The position numbers and the translations under genes are program-made. From DASVHS01 sp038244815 (GTDB lineage Bacteria; Acidobacteriota; Thermoanaerobaculia; Gp7-AA8), in the NCBI GenBank assembly GCA_038244815.1, contig JBBRTB010000005.1:1-64000 (forward strand): a DNA stretch of 64,000 bases. The letters are read 5' to 3'. Shown here piece after piece: positions 32,304-40,221 of this stretch. A model generated the notes under the pieces. It saw nothing but the letters and a program-made list of their open reading frames with translations. It searched no databases and had not been told where the DNA came from. Each line of letters starts with the position of its first letter. Within the stretch, counting starts at the first letter, position 1.

Positions 32304-33653
32304 TCAGTTCTCGGGAGGATCGAACAGGAACGCGTTCGGAACGGATCGCCGCACGAGAGCTCGTGCCTGGTCGATGGCGTCGATTGTAAGGTTGCCCGAG
32401 ACCTGACGAAGTAAATCGATCGCCTCGCATGCGGTCACGGGCAGCCCCGCCGCGATGGCCGCGGAAGCCAGTTGCGATGAAAGCTCATGCAACTCCCGGG
32501 TGCTCGCTCCGCTTGCGGCCTTTACTCTCAAGAGGCGAAGATCGAGCACGATCCCTTCTTTCTTCAACTTCAAATCTGCGAGTTGTTTTCTTGCGCTCGT
32601 GAGAAGTATCACGGCGTCTTCCGGGTGGGTCTCGGCAATGAGTACGGCTCGTCTGAAGTCATCGATCGCGATCTCCGCTCTCTGGCCAAGCCGCAGATGG
32701 ATCTCTGCCGCTCGTTCGGTGAGCTGCTTTGCCCGCGGTACGTTTCCGGCCCGATACCAGGCGTAGGCGCCGACGGTGCAGAGTCGTGCCAGTTCGGTTT
32801 CGTCGCCGAATACAGCTACCTTGTGCAGAAGGTCTTCGACCGTGTGAGCGGCACCGAGGGGGTCGTTGGTCATTGCTCGGATCAAAGCCTCATGATGGTA
32901 CGTGAGAAGGTGACGCCATGGGTCGACTGACTGGAGTCCGTCCCGGGCGATCAACAGATGCTTCCGTGCCTCATCGAAACTTTCCGTCAGGGTAAGAACA
33001 ATGGCGCGCACGAAATGCGCGATGGCTTTCCGATACGGTGGATTGGCACAACTGTCCGCAACGATCTCTGCTTTGTCCAGACAGTCGAGCGCCTCGTCGT
33101 ACCGACCGAGCCGCCAGTTGGCATGAGCAAGATCCTTCAGCGCGTCGAAGCGGACCTCTGATGTCGCGGAGTGAATCAGACCAGAGACCTGCACCGCTGA
33201 GGCGTTGATCGAGTGGCAATGGGCCGGGTCAACATCAAAGATCGCGTCTGCTCGAGTGATCAACTCACGCGCCACGCCCAACGAATGGAACCGCTCATCC
33301 CTTGCCAGCTTTGATTCCCACGATTCGGGCGGGCTGCCCAGCAGTTCGTCCATGAGATCGGCGGGCCGGGCGGCATTCTTGTCCGGAAGGTGCGCCGCCT
33401 TTTGACGGGTTGACCGAACGGTGCGGGACGAGAGCGCTTCGACGGTGACCCCAAGCGTGGCGGCGATATCGGCGATCGTTTCGAGATCGGTGTTGCGGCC
33501 GGATTCGATCCAGGCGATCGCCTGTCGAGACAACTTTCGCCGCGACAACTTCTGGCCCAGCTCGGCCTGCGTCCAGCGGTGTTCTTTTCGCAGGCTCCGG
33601 ATATTTTGCGCGATGGGTGCCCACGTGACTTGCCCCGTGAAGCGCTTCTTCAC
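32304..33653 (-). CDS. XRE-family regulator with TPR sensor domain, module 2
   Basis: 449 residues. The N-terminal HTH (about 13-75) reads IAQNIRSLRKEHRWTQAELGQKL...LSRQAIAWIESGRNTDLETIADIAATLGV. After a basic linker, a TPR-like helical domain runs from about residue 100 to the end. Its opening, residues 102-132, aligns without gaps to residues 92-122 of the anti-sigma-TPR protein at 28390 (15 of 31 identical by my count). The architecture resembles Rgg/PlcR-type peptide-sensing regulators, but no homology to those is claimed. It is transcribed away from the small Cys-rich secreted peptide gene. Confidence 0.82.
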   Translation of the reverse strand: MKKRFTGQVTWAPIAQNIRSLRKEHRWTQAELGQKLSRRKLSRQAIAWIESGRNTDLETIADIAATLGVTVEALSSRTVRSTRQKAAHLPDKNAARPADLMDELLGSPPESWESKLARDERFHSLGVARELITRADAIFDVDPAHCHSINASAVQVSGLIHSATSEVRFDALKDLAHANWRLGRYDEALDCLDKAEIVADSCANPPYRKAIAHFVRAIVLTLTESFDEARKHLLIARDGLQSVDPWRHLLTYHHEALIRAMTNDPLGAAHTVEDLLHKVAVFGDETELARLCTVGAYAWYRAGNVPRAKQLTERAAEIHLRLGQRAEIAIDDFRRAVLIAETHPEDAVILLTSARKQLADLKLKKEGIVLDLRLLRVKAASGASTRELHELSSQLASAAIAAGLPVTACEAIDLLRQVSGNLTIDAIDQARALVRRSVPNAFLFDPPEN

Positions 33654-33704
33654 ATTGATATTGTATCGACAGACATCATCTGACGGGTCTGGGGCCTGAA
33701 GCTC

Positions 33705-33733
33705 TTGACAGATGTCAGATATAATCTTACATT
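33705..33733 (+). promoter_or_regulatory. Promoter with overlapping operator upstream of the Cys-rich peptide operon
   Basis: TTGACA (33705-33710), a 17-base spacer and TACATT (33728-33733) form a good sigma-70-type promoter. The -35 box lies inside the inverted repeat TGACA-GA-TGTCA (33706-33717). A related half-palindrome, GACAGACATCATCTGAC (33668-33684), lies nearer the divergent XRE-TPR gene. These are candidate binding sites for that regulator. Confidence 0.55.
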
Positions 33734-33823
33734 ACGAACCATCTCATGAGAGCGTAGGGTTAAACCGTGCGTCGTCGGGGAATGGCCTCTCAGGCGATGC
33801 ACACGAACGATGAGGAGTGTCCG

Positions 33824-34036
33824 ATGAAAAGGTTGTTCACAGCGCTTTCGATCGTGATCACCGTGCTAACGATGGTTTCGTTCAACGCCACGCCGGCGAA
33901 GGCTGGCTGCTTCGAAGCATTCTCGAGAGATATGACTGAGTGCGCGCAAGGGAGAGCCTGGTACGAACGCTCGTTGTGTGGCGCCGACGCCGAGCTTGCC
34001 CTGGCCGGATGTGTTCGCCGGACGGTGATGGGTTGA
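33824..34036 (+). CDS. Small secreted Cys-rich peptide
   Basis: 70 residues from ATG 33824, with GAGGAG 7 bases upstream; in-frame upstream codons are unlikely to be used. A signal peptide (about 1-27, ending TPAKA) is followed by a mature peptide of about 43 residues with four cysteines in the order GCFEAF, MTECAQ, SLCGAD, AGCVRR, suggesting two disulphides. No family recognised. It is the first gene of the operon divergent from the XRE-TPR regulator; a lipoprotein and an ABC transporter follow. Confidence 0.62.
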   Translation: MKRLFTALSIVITVLTMVSFNATPAKAGCFEAFSRDMTECAQGRAWYERSLCGADAELALAGCVRRTVMG

Positions 34037-34052
34037 CGCCGGAGTTCACCAG

Positions 34053-35039
34053 ATGAGGCTGACTGCGTTCGCATTGACCTCGGTCGCGTTGGTCTCCTGC
34101 CTCGGGCAGGAGACCGCGTTCCCGGCGGGTCTGCCAAGCCCACCGCCGCCGCACTTTCAATCCATTGCACGCGGGCAAGCCGAAGTTTGGTTGTTACCCG
34201 ATGGTGGCAAGTCCGTCTATGTGCAGCGGGGAGTGGCACCCCCAACGATGGCGTTCGATCTCACGCAGGACGGGCAGCCCTATCCCTGGGACGCCCCTCC
34301 GACATCGCTCGCTTTGTTTCGCGGGGAGTTTTGGATAGCCAGCGGATCTCGTACGCTGCGGCGCTTCGCCCCCAACGGCGTTTTGCGTGGAGCCGTGAAT
34401 GCCCCTCTTCCCGTGACGCAGGTCGTTGCCACATACGAAGGAATCTGGGTCTACGACGATCTGCCGGCTCCTGTATCGCAGAGGCTGTGGTGGTCTCGGG
34501 ACGGACATTCATTCGCGCAAGTCGCGTTGCACGCGGATGAAACCACGACGGCCCTGGCGAAGCTTCTTTCGATGCAACTCGTCCTCACGGGCGGTGGCGC
34601 GAACGACATCGTGATGGCGCACATGATCGGCCCGCCCGAAGCCATCGTCTTCACACCACGAGGCGCGAATCGTTCGATCCCACTGGCCTATGTACGCACG
34701 GCAGCGCGAGACGCAATGAGGGTGTATCGCTCCGGCCGGAATGACCTCGAGCAATACTCAGCGCCGGTCCGTGATCTCATGGAGCTCGCCGATGGGTCGG
34801 TGATCGTTCTGCGGAATCGCGAGGATGCTCGATCCACTGGCGGCTGGACCTCCCTGCAAGGGCGACGGGTTGATCTCTATGATCCTCATGGCCAACAAAC
34901 CGGGACCGCGGAGCTGCCCGAAACGGGAAGGTTTCTCCTTCGAACGGAAGAAAAAGACCGCGTGCTCGTCCTCACGAGCAGCGGACATGTCATCACGCAA
35001 GCGTTCGGGATGCCGCATGGAGGGGAGGTTCTCCATTGA
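34053..35039 (+). CDS. Lipoprotein, probable beta-propeller-like, unknown function
   Basis: 328 residues. The N-terminus MRLTAFALTSVALVSCLG contains a lipobox-like VALVSC, so it is probably lipid-anchored. The body is beta-rich with short repeating motifs (GEFWIASGSRTLRRFAPNG, YEGIWVYDD, DGSVIVLRNRED, DRVLVLTSSGHVI), like NHL/WD propellers, though no family is certain. Its TTGA stop/start overlap with the next gene ties it to the ABC permease. It may be a substrate-binding or accessory surface component. Confidence 0.6.
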   Translation: MRLTAFALTSVALVSCLGQETAFPAGLPSPPPPHFQSIARGQAEVWLLPDGGKSVYVQRGVAPPTMAFDLTQDGQPYPWDAPPTSLALFRGEFWIASGSRTLRRFAPNGVLRGAVNAPLPVTQVVATYEGIWVYDDLPAPVSQRLWWSRDGHSFAQVALHADETTTALAKLLSMQLVLTGGGANDIVMAHMIGPPEAIVFTPRGANRSIPLAYVRTAARDAMRVYRSGRNDLEQYSAPVRDLMELADGSVIVLRNREDARSTGGWTSLQGRRVDLYDPHGQQTGTAELPETGRFLLRTEEKDRVLVLTSSGHVITQAFGMPHGGEVLH

Positions 35040-35734
35040 CTCACCGCCCTCGCGCCCACTCCTATCTCGTGCTGGCGGGTGCGTTCTCGCGCCTTCTCTG
35101 GCCGATCCTCACCGTTGTGGCGGCCTACGTCGGATACGAATGCTATCTGACGGGATACAGCGAAGACGGCGTCATCATCTGGTTGCTCCTCTTCCCCGTT
35201 TTCGCTGGAACGGGACTGCTCACCCTGGCTCGGGAGGGACGCCTCGATCTTCTTCTCGGGTCGGGCGTGAGCCGCGACCGTGTGTTCGCCTCGGCATTCG
35301 CTCGGGCTGCCGGTGTGCCCATCCTCTTTGCGATGCTGCTGGCAATCGTGAGTCTTGTGAACCACGGCGACGCTGTCAGCGTGGCCTTCCGCGCCACCGC
35401 GGTCGCTCTCTTCACCGGCGCTTGTTGTTTCTCTCTTGGTCTCATCGAGCCGCGGTACGCCGCGGGCGTCGCATGGATCGGCGCCCGCATCGTGTTCCTC
35501 ATGACCCGGCATGGATTCCTGACCTATCATCAACTCGTCGGTGCGCAACATGGTTCCCCGCTGCCCCCGTGGCCCGAGCTGATGCTGGCCGCGCTGATGT
35601 TTCCCGAATCCGTGCTCCGGCCGGCCATGCCGATTTCAATCGTCGTGACGATCGCATCGATCGGCCTCACCGCGGCCGGGATGGCCCGATTCGTCTTTAC
35701 GCGGGCTGAGTGGCCCGGGCACCGCACCGCATGA
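35036..35734 (+). CDS. ABC transporter membrane subunit, short
   Basis: 232 residues from TTG 35036. Six hydrophobic helices (for example LFSRLLWPILTVVAAYVGYECYL, IIWLLLFPVFAGTGLLTL, and a last helix ending in the basic tail FTRAEWPGH). The segment after helix 2, LAREGRLDLLLGSGVSRDRVFASAFARA, resembles the coupling helix of ABC2-type permeases. There is no large external domain. It overlaps the following ATPase gene by 4 bases (ATGA), which supports an ABC assignment. Confidence 0.72.
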   Translation: MTHRPRAHSYLVLAGAFSRLLWPILTVVAAYVGYECYLTGYSEDGVIIWLLLFPVFAGTGLLTLAREGRLDLLLGSGVSRDRVFASAFARAAGVPILFAMLLAIVSLVNHGDAVSVAFRATAVALFTGACCFSLGLIEPRYAAGVAWIGARIVFLMTRHGFLTYHQLVGAQHGSPLPPWPELMLAALMFPESVLRPAMPISIVVTIASIGLTAAGMARFVFTRAEWPGHRTA

Positions 35735-36354
35735 CGATGCCACCGGCCGCCGTCGAAGCAGTGTGGAAGTCGTATGGGACCACCGAGGTTCTGCGTGGAG
35801 TTTCCGTGGTGTTCTCGCCGGGACGGCTCACCGCACTCGTCGGGCCGAACGGCGCGGGGAAGACCACGCTGCTGCGCATCGTGGCGGGACTGCAGCATCC
35901 CACTCGGGGCAGGGTTCTTGCCCATGACGTCCTCTACTTCGGCGGATACGATCTTCTGCCTGTCCGGGGAACGATCGTGAGATTCCGCCGCGCACTCGGC
36001 CTCGGCGACGCCGGTGCGGATCGGCGAGCGCTTGCCACGTTGTCACGAGGGCAGCTCCAGCAAGTGGGGCTCGACGCCAGCCTCGATCTCGCACCCGAGA
36101 CGCTGCTGCTCGATGAACCGTGGTCGTCTCTCGAACCTGACGCGCGTGACCGGTTGAACGAACGTCTCGCTCTGTTTGCCGCGTCCGGCCGGATCGTGGT
36201 GTGCTCGAGTCACGAATTGGACGAGGTGGCGCGCGTCGCCGACGATGTGGCGTTCCTCCGTGATGGTGCCGTGCAGAGTGTTCGGCGAGAGAGTCTCGGA
36301 GGAAACCGTTTCGATCGCGATGGTTTGCTGGTTCGCTACAAGGGCATCACGTGA
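35731..36354 (+). CDS. ABC transporter ATP-binding protein, short
   Basis: 207 residues from ATG 35731. Walker A GPNGAGKTT (38-46), signature TLSRGQLQQVGLD, Walker B TLLLDEPWSSLEPDAR and switch His in CSSHELDEVARVADDV. Compact, without the C-terminal extension seen in the module-1 ATPase. It partners the preceding permease. The stop overlaps the GTG start of the next gene (GTGA), making a four-gene coupled string from 34053 to 38039. Confidence 0.9.
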   Translation: MTMPPAAVEAVWKSYGTTEVLRGVSVVFSPGRLTALVGPNGAGKTTLLRIVAGLQHPTRGRVLAHDVLYFGGYDLLPVRGTIVRFRRALGLGDAGADRRALATLSRGQLQQVGLDASLDLAPETLLLDEPWSSLEPDARDRLNERLALFAASGRIVVCSSHELDEVARVADDVAFLRDGAVQSVRRESLGGNRFDRDGLLVRYKGIT

Positions 36355-38039
36355 ACTGGCGGAATTCGATCTTCATCGCGCTTCTGAGTCTTGCCTCCTC
36401 GGTCGCCGCGGCCGGCCTGCTGACAGTGGAAGAACCGACGACGATCGAGATGTCCTCCGAGGCGGCGCGGATGTGGGGACGATGCCGGGATGAGCATCCG
36501 CGCGCCTTGTCATCGGGTATCTCCGTGATCGCCGATGGGCCTCTTCCTGTTCCGCTGCGCGTCGATCTGATCGAGAAAGTTCCCGGAGCCTGGAGGCTGC
36601 GCCAGACCATCGAAGTCTCGACGCCGGTCATTCCCGTGCTGCCGCCACGCGGCCACGTGGCCGTTCTTCTGCGCACGTGCGACGGAAAGGAACCATATTG
36701 GTGGGCCGATGTCGACGCGGCACATGCCACGGCACCCCTCCGCGTTGCCGCGTGCAAGACGATCCGTGTTGAGCCAGAGGATATCGACGTGCGTCTTTTC
36801 GTCGATGGAGAAGACGAGCCGCGTGAGCTTGATAGCCGTTCGCACCGGTTCGAGCGGGTTCCGGTTCGCGACGCACTCATGTGTGCCGCCGCGCCGAACG
36901 GAGCGCGCTGCGCGACCATTGCTGCCGCCGAGGTACAGCGCGCCTCCGAAGATGTCGGCTCTGATCTTCGCGTCTTACGCGTCGATCGCGCGGCGACACT
37001 CCGCGTTCTCGAGCCGGGAATCTCGGTTGCGCGCCCGCGTGTGCTGACGCCGGTGATGCAGCGCGCGGGAGCCTGGGTGGCGCTCCGCCTTCCGCCGGGC
37101 AAGCCGTGGAACAGCGTCGTGCTGGACTGGAAGGCGCCGTCGAATGCGCTCGTCCGTCTGCGCGGTCGCGATCTCATGCCTTATCCGTCCTTCCAGATCG
37201 TACCGGCCGGTAGCGAGCCGGGATTGCGCGTCATCGCTGTGATCGGAGAGAACGACGAAGCGGTCACCGACCCGGAGGTCACACTCCTGTTCCTCCCCAC
37301 GCGGGAGCCCGAGATTCTCCTGGCCGCGGCTCACATGGAGAACGGCGAGTTCCTGGCGCGCGAACTCGGTGCCGGCGAGTACCGCCTGAAACTTCTGGCT
37401 GCAGCGGCATTGAGTGCGCCTGTCGTCAGGACTCTGAGAACGAGCCTCGAAACTGTCCGATTTGCCGCGGCGCCGCAGATTCGGGGTCGCGTAATCCTGG
37501 CTTCCTCGATGAGGGCCGATCTCGTGCGTGTGGAGGTGATGCGCGGCAGCCGTCTTCGATCCGACGAACCGCGGGATTCGCCCGCCGATCCCGTCGACTC
37601 GATGCGCGAAGTGGCCATTGCCCCCGACGGAACGTTTCGCGTGGGCGTGCCCGGAGCGGGAACGTATACGTTGAACATCGTTGCCGGCAATGCGCGCACG
37701 GAGCGTGTCGTGGATGTGCATCCGGGCGATGCCGTAACGGACGTGGGTGACATTTCGCTTTCGCCCGGAACGACTCTTCGAGGAGCAGTGGCAGTGTGCG
37801 GAAACGGCGAGCTCGTACTTACACCTCTTCCGGACCTGGACGCAGCGCCGGGAGTGCCTTTCTTTTTCGACCTTCGGCGCATTCAGCTCGGCGCCGATGG
37901 CTCCTTCGTGGCTGACGGAATGCACGCCGGAGGGTGGCTCGCCAGCGCGCACTGCGGCGGTAAGACCGTCGATCTCGTTCCGTCGCCGTTCCAGCTTTCG
38001 TCCCAGGACGTTTCGATTCTCGATTTCGCGCCCAGGTGA
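36351..38039 (+). CDS. Large secreted/surface protein with carboxypeptidase-regulatory-like folds
   Basis: 562 residues from GTG 36351. A signal peptide (about 1-21, SIFIALLSLASSVAAA) is followed by a beta-rich protein. Segments such as GTFRVGVPGAGTYTLNIVAGN...VDVHPGDAVTDVGDISLSPGTTLRGAV resemble carboxypeptidase-regulatory-like (SdrD-B/transthyretin-type) repeats. No catalytic motif found. It is translationally coupled to the ABC ATPase, so it may be an accessory or exported product of that transporter. A frameshifted relative, or the next member of the operon, follows at 38061. Confidence 0.6.
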   Translation: MNWRNSIFIALLSLASSVAAAGLLTVEEPTTIEMSSEAARMWGRCRDEHPRALSSGISVIADGPLPVPLRVDLIEKVPGAWRLRQTIEVSTPVIPVLPPRGHVAVLLRTCDGKEPYWWADVDAAHATAPLRVAACKTIRVEPEDIDVRLFVDGEDEPRELDSRSHRFERVPVRDALMCAAAPNGARCATIAAAEVQRASEDVGSDLRVLRVDRAATLRVLEPGISVARPRVLTPVMQRAGAWVALRLPPGKPWNSVVLDWKAPSNALVRLRGRDLMPYPSFQIVPAGSEPGLRVIAVIGENDEAVTDPEVTLLFLPTREPEILLAAAHMENGEFLARELGAGEYRLKLLAAAALSAPVVRTLRTSLETVRFAAAPQIRGRVILASSMRADLVRVEVMRGSRLRSDEPRDSPADPVDSMREVAIAPDGTFRVGVPGAGTYTLNIVAGNARTERVVDVHPGDAVTDVGDISLSPGTTLRGAVAVCGNGELVLTPLPDLDAAPGVPFFFDLRRIQLGADGSFVADGMHAGGWLASAHCGGKTVDLVPSPFQLSSQDVSILDFAPR

Positions 38040-38060
38040 CGCGAACCGCGCTACTGACCC

Positions 38061-38775
38061 ATGTTCCGAAACCTTTCCGCCGCCGGTCTCCTGATCGTTG
38101 GTGCGACGCTGTCGGGCCAGACGGCGGCCTTACGCTCGGTTCGAGTAAGTGTTGTTCCCGCGTCCGCGATGAAGGCCGTACCCGCCGGTGAGCTGCTCTT
38201 TCGTTCCGGTGATGGAACGGGGGAGCCGGTTTCCGTCGCGCTGACGTCCAGCAGCGCGGAGCTGAAGCTCCCCGCCGGGACTCACTGGGTGATGTCGCTC
38301 GCGGCGTCCGGATGGTGCCGGAGCGCGACATCGGTGTCGAGGCCGGCTCCGAGCCTGTCATCGTGAACGAGTACGTCTGGCCCACCGGTCAGGTCTACGG
38401 CAAGTTGCGATTCGCCGATCCGAAACAAAAGAGCGGCGTTGCCACCGAGCGTTTCGTTGAGCGTGGCGGATTCACCCGCGAGTGCGAAGCCTGCTCACGT
38501 CCCCCTGCACAGCGAGATTCGGTGCGCGGTCGGCAAGGACGCGACATTTGCCTGCGACATCCCGGCCGGACCGATCGACGTAACGCTGCGGACCCGCGGT
38601 TTTGTCCCGCTCTATCGCTGGGGCCTGCGGCTCGATCCCGGCGGCCGGCGGGACCTCGGCACTTATGTTCTCCATACCGGCAGTTCCGTCGCCGGCTGGG
38701 CTCAAATCGAAGGGAGGAAGCCGCACGTCCCGATCAAGGTCCGGCTTGGCCGGCTGGTCACCGGCGGGGAAGCGG
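38061..38775 (+). pseudogene. Frameshifted remnant of a secreted beta-sandwich protein
   Basis: An intact signal peptide (MFRNLSAAGLLIVGATLSGQTAA) and about 80 residues are read in the frame of 38061. The sense then jumps to another frame near 38310 (PERDIGVEAGSEPVIVNEYVWPTGQVYGKLRFADPKQ) and back to the first near 38435 (VSLSVADSPASAKPAHVPLHSEI, then GPIDVTLRTRGFVPLYRWGLRLDPGGRRDLGTYVLHTGSSVAGW). The three pieces read as one carboxypeptidase-regulatory-like protein broken by two compensating frameshifts. Coding sense is lost after about 38775. Sequencing error could explain one shift; the chimeric 3' end suggests true decay. Confidence 0.6.
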
Positions 38776-39016
38776 GCGGATGCGCGAACGTCTCGGACAG
38801 CCGGTTGCGCAAGGCGAGGCGCGGGCGGATGGGTTCTCGTTTGTTCAGAGTCCCGTCCGGCAGGAACCAGTCGAAACGTCCAAACGCGGTAATCATCGTC
38901 GGAGTCTGGCCCCCGGCGACGATGTCACCGGATTGCAAGGTTGCATGCCGTTGCTGCGCGCCAGCCACCAAGGCAATCAGAAACGAGGCCAGGGTCAGCA
39001 CCGCCCATCGGGACAT
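38775..39016 (-). pseudogene. 5' fragment of a secreted protein, truncated
   Basis: From ATG 39016 on the minus strand a signal peptide (MSRWAVLTLASFLIALVAGAQ) leads into LQSGDIVAGGQTPTMITAFGRFDWFLPDGTLNKREP, resembling the start of a delta-60/propeller-type protein. The frame stays open to 38702, but beyond about 38775 it is antisense to the plus-strand fragment. It appears to be a gene start fused tail to tail with the remnant at 38061-38775. Confidence 0.4.
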
Positions 39017-39088
39017 CGGGCCAGGATTCGAAGCGGCGCTCTCGCGACAAACTCGTATGGTGAGCCTCCGTTTCATTTCACTACGTCA

Positions 39089-39113
39089 CGGACCTAGTCC
39101 TAGTCCTAGTCTA
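39089..39113. repeat. Short CCTAGT tandem repeat
   Basis: CCTAGT is repeated about three times in the debris region between truncated genes. No function evident. Confidence 0.5.
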
Positions 39114-39204
39114 GCTGCCTTGCCTGGGGCTGTCGTTGGTCTCCTCATCGCATTGGTTGTGCGAGTAATGAGCGCTCGATCGACGGCGCCCTTACTTCGC
39201 TGAC

Positions 39205-39235
39205 AACAAAACCGAAGCGTCACACCTGCGGTTTT
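39205..39235 (+). terminator. Possible hairpin AAAACCG/CGGTTTT
   Basis: AAAACCG and CGGTTTT flank a 14-base loop in the debris region; the right arm ends in T-rich sequence. It may be a leftover terminator. Weak. Confidence 0.3.
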
Positions 39236-39425
39236 CGTTTTGAGCGGAGGCGGTGCCGCAGTCTCCTTCCTCGCGAGTGGGACGCGTGTCGCGGCCGTTG
39301 CAGGCGCGTGCGAAAAGGAAAGCGACATTGCACGCGGCAACGGCCGCGCCACGCTTTGGTCATCGCGAGATCGAGCGTTCCACCGCCCTCTTCCTCATTC
39401 GCCAGGAGCATCGCTCCGTGGCCTC

Positions 39426-39525
39426 GCCTAATCTTCCGTTGCAGCCGACACGGCACCGCGCCGCGGTCGTGGTAGATCGGTCGTGTGGGGCAAGCGGTGC
39501 CGCGCGGCTGAACGGGAGATTAGGC
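39426..39525 (+). other. Integron attC-like recombination site
   Basis: A 100-base imperfect palindrome. The ends are GCCTAAT (39426-39432) and ATTAGGC (39519-39525), matching the R'' and R' boxes (RYYYAAC/GTTRRRY) except for one symmetrical base. Inside come 5-base spacers, then GTTGCAGCCGAC on the left and GCGGCTGAAC on the right, the L'' and L' box patterns, with the left box carrying one extra unpaired base as in true attC sites. Pairing continues through CGGCACCGC/GCGGTGCCG. No integrase gene is in the window, so this would be a lone or remnant attC. Confidence 0.5.
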
Positions 39526-39534
39526 GAGAAGTCC

Positions 39535-39800
39535 GTCGCGGCCTCACGGTCCACCGCCCTGTCCTTGCGCAAACTTCGATCCTCGCGAGTGCCGGCGGGC
39601 CGCGCGTGCTCGCCGCCTCTGGCGTCTCCGCCGCACCGCTCCGCGCGGCGAGCGTTCGGTTCCCGCCCCCCGCGCCCCCGCCCCCGCGCTCCTTCTCGCC
39701 GCGCTCCGCTCCTGGCCCGGCGCTGCCCACACCCCAGCGCCGGCCGGCCCGCTGCTGCTTCGTGCCCCCGGCCAACACCGCGGCGGGTCGTGTCTCGTCG
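39535..39800. other. Non-coding C-rich stretch in gene debris
   Basis: About 265 bases between the attC-like site and the RHS fragment. It is very C-rich on the plus strand (runs such as CCCCCCGCGCCCCCGCCCCCGCG near 39664). Open frames exist in several phases but none has protein-like composition. No gene supported. Confidence 0.5.
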
Positions 39801-39802
39801 AA

Positions 39803-40045
39803 ATGCCGCATATCACTCCGTCGGCGATCGCACAGTACGCATACTCGACGACGACCGGCCACCTGGCCTCGATCACCGCTCCCGACGGCAACACGCTGAG
39901 CTACACCTTCGACGGCAGTCTGCTGACCCGAACGCAGTGGGCGGGTGCGGTTAGCGGCTCGGTGGGTCTCGGGTACGACAACGACTTCCGGGTCACGAGC
40001 GAGAACGGCTCCGCGTATGCGTATGACCCCGACAGTCAGCTTTGA
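39803..40045 (+). pseudogene. RHS/YD-repeat protein fragment
   Basis: About 80 residues with the YD-repeat signature: YAYSTTTGHLASITAPDGNTLSYTFDGSLLTRTQW, then GLGYDNDFRVTSENGSAYAYDPDSQL, ending at a stop. RHS proteins are hundreds to thousands of residues long, so this is an isolated internal piece without signal, core end or toxin tip. It is followed by a small inverted repeat (ACGGCAG/CTGCCGT, about 40046-40070). It lies in the debris region and is probably not expressed. Confidence 0.65.
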
Positions 40046-40221
40046 ACGGCAGAAGCTGGTGGAGCTGCCGTGCAAACGGCCCGCGCAGCAGATCTAGACC
40101 TCGCGAAGCCATGAAACCCGCTGTGGATCAGCGGCGGAAACATCGTCGAGCCATTCCATTCCCCGACTCTGCGCACGGCGGCATCTTCACCGCGTGAAAC
40201 CCGCTCATGTACCATTCTCCG

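Noticed and set aside
33705..33725. TTGACA followed by TATAAT as a promoter
   Set aside because: Only 9 bases separate them; the TACATT at a 17-base spacing is a better partner.
39483..39899. Coding region in the C-rich stretch near 39.5-39.9 kb
   Set aside because: Open frames arise from extreme G+C content in several phases at once; residues are Arg/Pro/Ala-rich with no start signal or family motif.
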